From assembly GCF_000730645.1 (NCBI RefSeq), contig NZ_BBIU01000033.1:1-60027 (forward strand): a stretch of 60,027 bases of DNA, in the 5' to 3' direction. This DNA comes from Pseudomonas parafulva NBRC 16636 = DSM 17004 (GTDB lineage Bacteria; Pseudomonadota; Gammaproteobacteria; Pseudomonadales; Pseudomonadaceae). The position numbers and the translations under genes were made by a program. Numbering within the stretch: position 1 is the first letter of the stretch; the number at the start of each line of letters is the position of its first letter. A model generated the notes under the pieces. It saw nothing but the letters and a program-made list of their open reading frames with translations. It made no database searches and had not been told where the DNA came from. Positions 34,689 through 42,659 of this stretch are shown here, one piece after another.

Positions 34689-35157
34689 GGCATGGGTCCT
34701 TATTCGAAAACAGGAACTGCCTCAAACCCTTCTCACCAGATTTGGGTGGCAGCCGTACGCAGGGTGAGAAACCGAGTGAATAAGGAACCCCGGCCAGACC
34801 AAGTCTGCCCGCGCACGGCCACCATATGCAGGTAGCGCTTATTCGAAATCGGGTTCTCACACCCGGTCGCCTGAGCGACCCGGAAAAGGTATCCGTGAGC
34901 CATTTCCCCGACAACAGCGATACTTCGGCGGCACGCGTAGGATAGGTCCGAAGCAACCATCCTGAAACACTTTCCCAGCCTTTCCAGAATTCCCTTACAC
35001 CCCCGCCGCCACCGGCTTCAGCCGCGATCACCCCCAACATAACCGCAAAAACCGTGTATCATCCGCCGCCCAAATCATTAAAAAGTGACGTCGCGCGCTG
35101 CCTGCCAGCCCTGCGGCCATCTGGCGTTGCGCCAGATTCGACAATGGACCAGACCCC
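34689..35157. other. Long leader/intergenic region of the DUF6124 gene
   Basis: 469 bp without a supported gene. It has an 11-bp direct repeat CTTATTCGAAA at 34699-34709 and 34838-34848, and a strong inverted repeat CCGGTCGC-CTGA-GCGACCCGG around 34863-34883. On the minus strand these would fall in the 5' leader of the DUF6124 gene. The bracketing repeats hint at an inserted cassette. Confidence 0.45.
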
Positions 35158-35406
35158 GTGACCCTATCCAAACCCCTCGCCCTGCTTGCCTTCGCCCTGG
35201 CCCTGACCGCCTGCAGCAGCGGCCCGTCGCATCACAAATCCAGCAACCTCGGCTGGAACCACCCTGGCATGCAGCTGGGCGGCGACAAAGGCCTGCCCCT
35301 GCGCGCCGAAACCCCGTGCCGCAAGCGCGGCTGCGACAACGACAAGCTGGTCTTCAACCCTGCCAAGACCGAGCCAAACATCAACACCATCCACCGCGGC
35401 TGGTAA
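35158..35406 (+). CDS. Small lipoprotein, GTG start
   Basis: An 82-residue predicted lipoprotein starting at GTG (35158): MTLSKPLALLAFALALTACSSG with lipobox LTAC (Cys19). The mature peptide is short, has a cysteine pair (CRKRGC) and ends NTIHRGW. No known domain. The GTG was chosen because no ATG precedes the signal sequence. Confidence 0.75.
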   Translation: MTLSKPLALLAFALALTACSSGPSHHKSSNLGWNHPGMQLGGDKGLPLRAETPCRKRGCDNDKLVFNPAKTEPNINTIHRGW

Positions 35407-35465
35407 GAAATTTCTCCTTTTGGGCCGGTGACTTAGGTTATTTGCGAACAATCGCAACTAAGTGG

Positions 35466-35493
35466 TTTACAGGCCCAAAACGATCGTTATAAT
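35466..35493 (+). promoter_or_regulatory. tRNA-Thr promoter
   Basis: TTTACA (35466-35471), 16-bp spacer, perfect TATAAT (35488-35493); the tRNA starts 12 bp downstream. Confidence 0.75.
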
Positions 35494-35504
35494 GACGCCC
35501 CATT

Positions 35505-35580
<76 letters not shown>

Positions 35581-35585
35581 TACAA

Positions 35586-35619
35586 GGTTCCAGAGAAGGC
35601 TTTCAAAATCTCTGGAACC
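35586..35619. other. Perfect 11-bp hairpin just inside attL
   Basis: GGTTCCAGAGA (35586-35596) and TCTCTGGAACC (35609-35619) pair exactly. It is absent from the attR side, so it belongs to the island rather than to the tRNA transcript's original tail. Confidence 0.6.
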
Positions 35620-35623
35620 CCCG

Positions 35624-35650
35624 AAAAACCCGCCTTCTGGCGGGTTTTTT
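35624..35650 (+). terminator. Terminator after tRNA-Thr on the island side
   Basis: AAACCCGCC-TTCT-GGCGGGTTTTTT. It would end the tRNA-Thr transcript before the integrase gene. Confidence 0.85.
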
Positions 35651-35743
35651 CGTTTTGGCGTTCCGTCGGATTCCGAGGGCAGCCAGCGCTAATAAGGGTA
35701 GTTTTAAGGATAGAGGTCCGTTTCGATATCGGAGACTACCCTT

Positions 35744-37062
35744 ATGGCCCGCACCACTGCCCCGCTTACAGACACCGCCTGTCGCACGGCAAAGCCCAAA
35801 GAGCGCGAGTACAAGCTCTTCGACGGCGACGGTCTTTACCTGCTTGTGCAACCCAACGGCCGCAAAGGCTGGCGGCTCAGGTACGTGAAACCGGATGGCC
35901 GCGAAGGCCTGACCGCTCTCGGCAGTTATCCGGTGGTCGGGCTAGGCGACGCACGCCGCAAGCGCTTTGAGATCAAGCAGCAGCTCGCCAACGGCATAGA
36001 CCCCATTCAGTACAAGCAACAAAACAAGACCCAGGCCGTGATCAACGGCCGCACCTTTGAAAGCGTTGCGCTCGACTGGCACGCGAGCATGGTGCCCAAG
36101 TGAGCGCCCGGCCACGCCAAGACAGTGCTCAGCCGTTTGAAGACTCACGTATTCCCTTTGATCGGTGCCAGAGCAATCGTTGAGTTGGACACCCACGACC
36201 TCATGCAGCCACTGGAAGCCGTGACGAAGCGCGGCACCATCGACGTGGCGCTCAGGATCAAGAACTACCTGCAAAGCATCATGCGTGAAGCCAAACGGCT
36301 GCGACTGATTACCGCGAACCCAGCTCACGACCTCGATGGCTCGATCAAGACACCACGGGTAACTCACAGACCCGCACTACCCTTATCGCGGCTGCCGGAG
36401 CTACTGGCATGCATTGAGGACTACTGAGGTCGTCCGCTCACGCGCCTCACGGTGATGCTGTCGCTGCATGTATTCGTACGCTCCAGTGAACTGCGCTTCG
36501 CCCGTTGGAACGAGTTCGACCTCAAGCACGGCATCTGGGAGATCCCCGACACCCGCCCTGCGCTGGACGGAGTGCCCTTTTCCACAAGGGGTACGAAGAT
36601 GGCCGGGGACATCCACGTTGTACCCTTATCGCCGCAGGCAGTGGCCTTGCTTGAGCAGATCCACGCGATCACCGGCAAGTTCGAGCTGGTGTTCGCGGGG
36701 GATGCCAAACCGTGGAAGCCGATGTCCGAGAACACGGTGAACGCCGCGCTCAGGACGATGGGCTACGACACCAAGGTGGATATCTGCGGCCACGGGTTCC
36801 GCACCATGGCGTGCAGTGCGCTGGTCGAGTCTGGCCTATGGTCGGAGACGGCTATCGAACGGCAGATGAGCCACAAGGAACGCAACACGTGCGCGCCGCT
36901 TATACCCACAAGGCCGAGTTCCTCGAAGAGCGGCGGATGATCATGACCTGATGGAGCCGGTTTCTGGAGGCGAACCGCGAGGACCATGTGACGCCGCATG
37001 AGTTTGCCAAGCAGACGGGCGAGAACGTCACGCGCCTTCGCAGTGCCAAGAGGACCGAGTAA
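35744..37062 (+). pseudogene. P4-type tyrosine integrase, inactivated
   Basis: The sequence reads through as a full-length P4-like integrase. It has the DUF4102-type N terminus (MARTTAPLTDTACRTAKPKE, FDGDGLYLLV), the catalytic Arg in SSELRFARWNEF, HGFRTMA, the MSHKERN box and RAAYTHKAEFLEERR with the Tyr nucleophile. Three in-frame TGA codons interrupt it: 36101-36103 (expected Trp after MVPK), 36425-36427, and 36949-36951 (expected Trp). A one-base deletion near 36886-36888, just before the Tyr, shifts frame. The coding frame resumes to a TAA at 37060-37062. The enzyme cannot be made, so the island is probably immobile unless helped in trans. Confidence 0.92.
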
Positions 37063-37130
37063 CCCGCCGCACCACCACCTCAAACTCGCTGTGAAGTTAC
37101 CCACAGCACCGCATGAAGCTCCTCCACGCG

Positions 37131-37175
37131 GGTCCTTTCAAACGGGGCTGCAAAGCCGCCCCGTTTGAAAGGACC
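37131..37175. repeat. Perfect 18-bp inverted repeat
   Basis: GGTCCTTTCAAACGGGGC (37131-37148) and its exact reverse complement (37158-37175) flank a 9-base loop, 68 bp after the integrase pseudogene. No T-run follows on either strand, so it is not a standard terminator. The symmetry suggests an element end, a recombination site or a highly stable RNA hairpin. Confidence 0.75.
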
Positions 37176-37211
37176 ATATCCAAGAAGAAAACTGCTGGCA
37201 CAGTTTACGTC

Positions 37212-37305
37212 TGTGGAAAACCACTAATGTCCACTGGGGGATAGTTTTATCCACAGGCGCTAAATCCCTGAAATCTCTTTGCTTGACGAATATTGTCCAC
37301 AGGCG
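37212..37305. promoter_or_regulatory. Cluster of DnaA-box-like sequences
   Basis: A perfect TTATCCACA (37247-37255), TTTTCCACA on the minus strand (37212-37220) and a near match TTGTCCACA (37293-37301) occur within 90 bp. TCCACAGGCG is a direct repeat at 37250-37259 and 37296-37305. This could be a remnant replication or excision-control region of the island; no replication gene is visible nearby. Confidence 0.35.
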
Positions 37306-37535
37306 TAGACCGGGAGTTGCAAGCGCTGTCGATGACAGCACCCCAGGTGACCCGAACCTTAAAGGTCACGCCGCCCCCGCGGTGGTTCTCCCCAAGGGCG
37401 ATTCGCATCCGGCAGCTCGCCCGGTCACTACCCATGTGATGGATGCTCTTACACTTATTGCGCTCGTGCGCCAGATACACCTTACCTCGCTGCCCTGCAG
37501 CAACCTATCCGCTTGGCCGAATATTGCGCCAGCCT

Positions 37536-37569
37536 GTGCCCGTCTCTTTCTCTGGAAAGAGACGGGCAC
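37536..37569. other. Perfect 15-bp stem with four-base loop
   Basis: GTGCCCGTCTCTTTC (37536-37550), loop TCTG, GAAAGAGACGGGCAC (37555-37569). There is no T-run, so it is not an obvious terminator; a structured RNA or recombination hairpin is possible. Confidence 0.65.
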
Positions 37570-38287
37570 TTCTACCACTGCTGCAGCACTGATAGCACAT
37601 GGCTTTGCGGCATTCCTCCTCGTGACAAACGCCGATGCCACCAGCAACAGCCATGTAAATTATGATGCTGCAGACCAAGGAATGGACTGCACCTGACTGA
37701 AAGTCAGAAATGCCCGGTCATCGCATTGCTGCGTTGACCCGGCTCAGGATCTTCAGGCGCTGGTTTCGTCAGCCAGCACTGCCTCCACCCGCCCACCGGT
37801 AACGGTGTTAAGGAGGCCAGATCATGAGATGCCCTTGCTCCCGGTTGTAAGGAGCCGCTGGTCCCGCGTAGAGGACATTCCCCATAGGTCGCAGGGGCCT
37901 TGATCCCTGATAACATTAAGCATTCTTGGCGGGATGACGTGGGGGAAGACTACGGATATCAAGGTGCGGACTTATAACTATGGCACTGGTAGGAAAAAGG
38001 AATGGGCGATGACGGTCAGTAGCTTGGCTATGCCGTCGAAAGCTGTTCGGTAGAAGTAATCAAGGCATTGTCATGACGGCCAGTGATAGATGACAGGTAT
38101 CCTCACACACCCTTCACAACCACTGCCGTTCATCTGGTCTAAACCATGCGGAACGACAGTTTTAGTTTACCTACCGGCCACCTAGGGTTCCGGCTGTTTC
38201 CAGCCACGTCTGACTAAGGGCAGATGCATTTAGGTGCAGCCATGTGCCACCATGCAGGCAGCGTACAAGCATAGTAGGAGCTTAGGC

Positions 38288-38515
38288 ATGGAGAGGTATG
38301 GGAATAAAGGCGGGGACTCAGGTGTTGTCGGTTACGAGATTGGGCCAGGCTCAATCGTCGTAGCATTCAAAGACGGCTGGAAATATCTCTATGACGGGAC
38401 GCGGCCTGGCGCTTCCATCGTTTCTCAGCTACAGCAGCTCGCTCGATCTGGCCATGGTTTAAATAGCTATTTAACCAAGGTGGTAAAAGGTAGATTTGCC
38501 CGTAAGTTCAGATAG
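38288..38515 (+). CDS. KTSC-like small protein
   Basis: A 75-residue soluble protein: MERYGNKGGDSGVVGYEIG, then VVAFKDGWKYLYDGTRPG and LARSGHGLNSYLTKVVKGRFARK. The pattern (beta strands with F.DG..YLY, then a helix with A.SG.GLN.Y) fits the KTSC-type domain, found in small proteins of unknown, possibly nucleic-acid-related, function. The ATG at 38288 follows AGGAG by 7 bp; an upstream in-frame ATG at 38234 lacks such a site. It lies 180 bp upstream of the deaminase gene on the same strand. Confidence 0.7.
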   Translation: MERYGNKGGDSGVVGYEIGPGSIVVAFKDGWKYLYDGTRPGASIVSQLQQLARSGHGLNSYLTKVVKGRFARKFR

Positions 38516-38695
38516 TTGGATACGCCTCCGTCCCTCACTCAATACAGTTTTGGAGGTAGGGAGGAATATTCTACGCTCGCCCGTTCGCACAAAGTTTAAG
38601 TGCCGCCATTGAATAGGCGTCAGACCGTCAAAGACGACTGATTAAGCGAAGCCAAGCTTCAAAAAATAAAATATAACAATGCAGGTGGAGAAAGC
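38516..38695 (+). ncRNA. Candidate AvcI-type RNA antitoxin / leader of the deaminase gene
   Basis: 180 bp with no open frame immediately before the AvcD-like gene. It contains imperfect pairing CCTCCGTCCCTC..GGAGGTAGGGAGG (about 38527-38567), TCAG-AC-CGTC-AAA-GACG-A-CTGA (about 38621-38641) and GAAGC-CAA-GCTTC (about 38648-38660). In Vibrio cholerae the avcD toxin is preceded by a small RNA antitoxin (AvcI) in this position. The sequence shows only a gene-free, foldable leader; the antitoxin role is inference. Confidence 0.35.
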
Positions 38696-40438
38696 ATGGT
38701 AAATCACAACAGGGAAGTAGTAAGCTCCCTCTTCAGAGAACGTAGCAAATTTGTTGTAATAGGATTAACAGGCCGAACTGGCTCAGGCTGCACTACCGCG
38801 GCAAATATCCTTGAGAGTCCCAATCCGAATTTCCCAGATCTAAAAGCCGTCCAGTACAAAGGAAAAGCTTTTTTTGAACGTTTAAATGGTAGGCGATACG
38901 AAATACTTAAGAGCTATGCCGAACGAAACATCGTACAGTTCTATTCAATAAAGGTAAGCGATTTAATATCCGCTTATTTGTTGTCAATAGGCACCAATGA
39001 GCTCCTTTCATTTATCATCGGAGTATTGGAAACCCCTATTGACAATGCCAAGTTAGTCGAGATTTTAGAAAACGGATCCTACGGCAAGAACAAAATAAGA
39101 ACCAAATTCGCACCTATAATGAGTAAATTATTGGATCATGAAGAGAAATTCGTGCTTCAAGATAAAGAAAAGGAAAAATTTATTTCTTTTTTGCGGCTCA
39201 TGAGAAAATTTACAAACGACTTCAAAAGCGAGCTGAGGCAAATTGATAACGCACTATATGTGTCGATTTATCAATCAGCAGGGAACTCAATCAGAAAAAT
39301 CGGATGCATCGACAAAGATTACAAGTCCGTCGACTTTATGCCCGCCAGCATTTTCCATCTTCCCGAAACTATAAACAGGGTGATCAAAGGGATTAGGAGC
39401 ATAAAAGAAAAGGCCTTGGTAGTAGTAGATGCAATACGAAACCCCTATGAAGCCAGATTCTTCAAAGACCGCTATTCGGCATTCTATCTCGTATCGATAA
39501 ATGCTCCTGACGATGATCGTGCAGCTTATTTACACAGCGTTCATAAGTTCACCTCTGATAAGCTTCGTGAAATTGACGACCATGAGTCAGGCAAAACCAA
39601 GATCACTCACGCTGACTTCATCAGCCAGAACGTTAAGCAATGCATTGAAATATCGGACATACATCTATTCAACCCAAGAGGCGAGCTTGACAATAACAAT
39701 GTACTAAAGGCCCAGCTGGCATGGTACGTAGCTTTAATGCTCCACCCTGGCCTTGTCTCACCTACATCAATGGAGAGGGTTATGCAAATTGCGTACTCTG
39801 CCAAGAGTAACTCGGGGTGCGTTTCTCGGCAGGTGGGAGCCGTGGTAACTGACGCAGATTACTCTGTCAAAGCTGTTGGGTGGAATGATGTAGCAAAAGG
39901 TCAAATTCCGTGCTCGCTAAGGTCACTTAAGGGCTTGATGAACGATTTCGACGCGGTCGCATACAGCAAATACGAGCGAACGAATTCTGAATTTAGACTA
40001 AGCGCAGGCAAAAAGCTTATCAAGCTAGCCGATGCATTAGAATCAAGCGGTCAGAACCTATCTTACTGTTTCAAAGATATCCGGAACGGCCTGGAGAGCA
40101 GTGAGCGAACACGTGGCAATCAAGTACACACTAGATCACTTCATGCCGAAGAGAATGCATTTTTGCAAATCGTGAAATATGGTGGCGCAGCGATTGAGGG
40201 CGGAAAGTTATTTACCACTGCCAGCCCTTGTGAACTATGTGCAAAAAAAGCCTACCAATTGGGGTTGAGAGAAATTATTTTTATCGATCCATACCCTGGC
40301 ATCGCGAATGACCACATATTAGAGGCCGGTGAAAATCCGCCTGAACTTTTACAATTCTACGGAGCCGTAGGCAAGGGCTACCATCAACTATACGACTCAG
40401 TTCTACCTTACAAAGACGAATTGGCATATATGGAATAA
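38696..40438 (+). CDS. Anti-phage dCTP/dCMP deaminase, AvcD/DcdV type
   Basis: A 580-residue two-domain protein. The N-terminal P-loop domain (about 1-330) has VIGLTGRTGSGCTTAA (Walker A-like, 21-36) and LVVVDAIRNPYEARFF (241-256). The C-terminal zinc deaminase domain (about 355-580) starts ERVMQIAYSAKSNSGCVSRQVGAVVTD and carries HAEENAF (483-489) and SPCELCAKKA (510-519), the His and two Cys zinc ligands with catalytic Glu. This arrangement defines the AvcD/DcdV defence proteins, which deplete dCTP and dCMP pools on infection. Codon use is AT-rich, unlike the chromosome. A GGAG site lies 6 bp before the ATG and a terminator follows. All catalytic residues seem intact, so it is probably functional. 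Confidence 0.9.
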   Translation: MVNHNREVVSSLFRERSKFVVIGLTGRTGSGCTTAANILESPNPNFPDLKAVQYKGKAFFERLNGRRYEILKSYAERNIVQFYSIKVSDLISAYLLSIGTNELLSFIIGVLETPIDNAKLVEILENGSYGKNKIRTKFAPIMSKLLDHEEKFVLQDKEKEKFISFLRLMRKFTNDFKSELRQIDNALYVSIYQSAGNSIRKIGCIDKDYKSVDFMPASIFHLPETINRVIKGIRSIKEKALVVVDAIRNPYEARFFKDRYSAFYLVSINAPDDDRAAYLHSVHKFTSDKLREIDDHESGKTKITHADFISQNVKQCIEISDIHLFNPRGELDNNNVLKAQLAWYVALMLHPGLVSPTSMERVMQIAYSAKSNSGCVSRQVGAVVTDADYSVKAVGWNDVAKGQIPCSLRSLKGLMNDFDAVAYSKYERTNSEFRLSAGKKLIKLADALESSGQNLSYCFKDIRNGLESSERTRGNQVHTRSLHAEENAFLQIVKYGGAAIEGGKLFTTASPCELCAKKAYQLGLREIIFIDPYPGIANDHILEAGENPPELLQFYGAVGKGYHQLYDSVLPYKDELAYME

Positions 40439-40494
40439 CATGTCCATACACCGAACCATTTAATTCCAGACATACGCATCACATAACTAAATGC

Positions 40495-40528
40495 GGGGCG
40501 CCAATTAATTAATAGTGCGCCCCTTTTT
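40495..40528 (+). terminator. Terminator of the deaminase gene
   Basis: GGGGCGC (40495-40501), a 15-base AT-rich loop, GCGCCCC (40517-40523) and TTTTT, 57 bp after the stop. Confidence 0.85.
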
Positions 40529-40577
40529 ACGGGCAATCGGTTTAGACTCCTATACTGATAAAGACTCACCACCCCTT

Positions 40578-40727
40578 GTAAAGTCCGAAGGCCGCAAAAG
40601 CTTGACAGTCCTCGGAAGCTATCCGATGGTCGGACTGGCCGATGCATGCCGCAAGCGATTCGAACTCAGACAGCAACTCGCCAGCGACGCAGCCCCCATC
40701 TAGTCCAAGCAGCAAGCCAAAGCCGGG
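40578..40727 (+). pseudogene. Fragment of a second P4-type integrase
   Basis: Translation gives VKSEGRKSLTVLGSYPMVG then LADACRKRFELRQQLASDAAPI, a stop (TAG at 40701-40703) and SKQQAKA. It aligns residue by residue with VKPDGREGLTALGSYPVVG..KRFEIKQQLANGIDPIQYKQQ of the 35744 integrase but is clearly diverged, so it comes from a different integrase. Only about 50 codons remain. It suggests that an earlier or nested element was present at this locus. Confidence 0.8.
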
Positions 40728-40814
40728 GCACCATCGAAATTTGACGCCCATTCTCACCTGCCCTCTAAATAATCCAGAACTTGCAAATCTTGTCAAAATC
40801 ACTCTTTTTAACTT

Positions 40815-41525
40815 TCATAGATGTGAAATCGCTGAATTAATTTTAGCCAAAAGATCAGCAGAAAATCCTCTTATTATTTTTATGTCCTCCTCAAGCATTT
40901 CCAACTCAAGCGTAAGTCGTTCGCCAGATGAAGACACCTCATTACGGTGGATAATGTCGTGCCGCCTAGCAATAATTGGTCTTATCTGGGATGTATCTAT
41001 TCCCTTACCATATTCGCCGAAAGCCTTATGAAAAATCTCTACAATGGTATCCGGATTATGAAATGTGTCATTTTGCAACAGACTTATAACCTTACCCTTT
41101 ATCCCATTAGGCAGGGCCATCACCTCAGACATAGTCATTTTTCCGCTCTTATTAATCTCATCACAATATTGAGCCACGCCTAAAAGCACTGTCGAATGAA
41201 AACCAGCAAGTGCAATCAATGAGTCACCGATAAATGTCTCAAGGAGCGTCACGGCATGCGAATAAACCATTCCATACACGGTCCCCTTAAGCCTTGTATA
41301 TTTATTGTACCGTGCAACCATCACGGCTTGGTCCAACTGGATATTTAAAAGACTATACAGCTTACACTGAGGAAAATGATCTTCAAACTCAGCAGATGGC
41401 TCACAGACTACACCATAGTCAGCAAACAGAAACATCCATCGCTGTTTCTGAGTAACAGACATACTGCCCCACACTTCATCTCGCCCATTGGCGAGCGAAA
41501 TCATATAATCAGCCATTCTAGACAC
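40815..41525 (-). CDS. HEPN-like protein, possible RNase effector
   Basis: A protein of about 236 residues, helical and without signal or membrane segments. It contains HAVTLLETFIGDSLI (mid-protein) and, near the C terminus, ARRHDIIHRN, which fits the R-x4-H motif of HEPN ribonucleases. The whole layout resembles single-domain HEPN (RiboL-PSP-like) proteins. The GTG at 41525 is chosen because AAAGGG lies 7 bp upstream; GTG 41531 is too close to that site, and ATG 41516 is possible. It converges on the deaminase gene, is AT-rich, and lies inside the island. No antitoxin-like nucleotidyltransferase partner is adjacent. Function as a defence RNase is inferred. Confidence 0.7.
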   Translation of the reverse strand: MSRMADYMISLANGRDEVWGSMSVTQKQRWMFLFADYGVVCEPSAEFEDHFPQCKLYSLLNIQLDQAVMVARYNKYTRLKGTVYGMVYSHAVTLLETFIGDSLIALAGFHSTVLLGVAQYCDEINKSGKMTMSEVMALPNGIKGKVISLLQNDTFHNPDTIVEIFHKAFGEYGKGIDTSQIRPIIARRHDIIHRNEVSSSGERLTLELEMLEEDIKIIRGFSADLLAKINSAISHL

Positions 41526-42095
41526 AATCACACCCTTTAGTACAAATATATGGATTTACTATTTTTAATCTCGAAAATCAGCACAGTGTCAAAAAACCAA
41601 ATCACTACCAGAAAACACCGACATCAGCTTTCTGCATTTGAGTCTGCAAACAAAAAAATCAGCGCCTACAACATTTCTAGCCTGGAGCTGATATGCCTGG
41701 CGCCAACGACTTGGTCAGCCGATAAAAAAGACTTAGCAATGATACGACGTAGGTACCAGAGGCCTTCACCAGTGGGTAAATTTAGCCGCAGGTCGGGGCT
41801 AGCTAGCTCATTCCGCCTCTAATAAAATGTGAAGCCCGTTACCAGCATCGAGAGCACTGGTGATTGAAAATAACCACTTCCGAGCCAATTACCAACCAGC
41901 GCAGCTAGGCAGTCGACTCGGACCGAATGAAACGGCTTGGTCTATCTCACGGTCTTTCCCCGGCCCCACTCTAATGTGACAGCCGGTGCGAGCTTACAGA
42001 TATGGACATTGCTTGCATAAAGGATAGAATACTGCACGTCAAGCCCCTAAACTCAAGGCTCATACGGAATTCATATCTACGGGACTCATAATTAT
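41526..42095. other. Gene-free island segment
   Basis: About 570 bp between the HEPN-like gene and the membrane-protein gene. A 90-codon frame (41550-41822) has no ribosome site or family resemblance and is not called. The segment must contain the promoters of both flanking genes. Confidence 0.4.
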
Positions 42096-42659
42096 ATGGA
42101 AAGTATATTTGGCTTCTTTGAAAACCTCTTCAAAGACTTCACATGGGGACGACTAACCTTTCTTGCCTTTACAATTATCCTGATGTGCAGCGGTCTATTC
42201 ATCTACGAATCTTACACTGGAAGGTTTAAGCTAAATAGAATCAGCACAGAATTAAAAATAATAGAATCAATTGTAGAACTCGAAAAGAAAGTTGAGACGC
42301 TACCAGACAATTCACCAAGCAAGCGTTATTTCAACAAACTAATGTCAGAAGCAGGTAAGAGCCAAATTGAATTCAGTTTTCAACCAGGATTTCCAACGCA
42401 AAAATTGGAGCGAATATTTTTTCAATGCTTGCCTTGGGCACTACTGCTAATTCTAATTTTCTTCACCACATCAAGTGGCCGTAGTTCCGCCATTGCAGGA
42501 GTTATTGCGATGGGCAGTCCATTTATTGTACTAGGATACAACCTTCCAACCTTTGAAAAGCCCTGGGCAATTAACTACTTATACCCATGGGGAATGTTGA
42601 CAGCAACATTAATCACCATTCTCATGGTGCAGAACCGCAAGAAAAAAAGAACCAATTAA
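42096..42659 (+). CDS. Four-helix membrane protein of unknown function
   Basis: A 187-residue integral membrane protein. Predicted helices are near 19-37, 107-124, 130-149 and 158-177. A charged, coiled-coil-prone segment (TELKIIESIVELEKKVETLP, 51-70) lies between the first and second helices, and a basic tail follows (NRKKKRTN). No family recognised. The AT-rich composition matches the other cargo genes. Position in a defence-type island makes a membrane effector plausible, but this is speculation. Confidence 0.65.
   Translation: MESIFGFFENLFKDFTWGRLTFLAFTIILMCSGLFIYESYTGRFKLNRISTELKIIESIVELEKKVETLPDNSPSKRYFNKLMSEAGKSQIEFSFQPGFPTQKLERIFFQCLPWALLLILIFFTTSSGRSSAIAGVIAMGSPFIVLGYNLPTFEKPWAINYLYPWGMLTATLITILMVQNRKKKRTN

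Larger units (their letters stand above)
37063..38287. other. Gene-poor island segment with structured elements
   Basis: About 1.2 kb without a supported coding region: frames here are short, lack ribosome sites and resemble no family. It does hold two strong hairpins (37131-37175 and 37536-37569) and DnaA-box-like sequences (37212-37305). It may be decayed cargo or non-coding functional DNA of the element. Confidence 0.5.

Noticed and set aside
36101..36951. UGA recoding in the integrase (UGA read as Trp or selenocysteine)
   Set aside because: Although all nonsense codons are TGA, a separate one-base deletion also breaks the frame, and no recoding element is visible; simple decay is the better explanation.
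37283..37696. 137-codon frame in the island
   Set aside because: It runs through the perfect hairpin at 37536-37569, has no ribosome site and resembles no family.
41550..41822. 90-codon plus-strand frame after the HEPN-like gene
   Set aside because: No ribosome site and random-looking composition.
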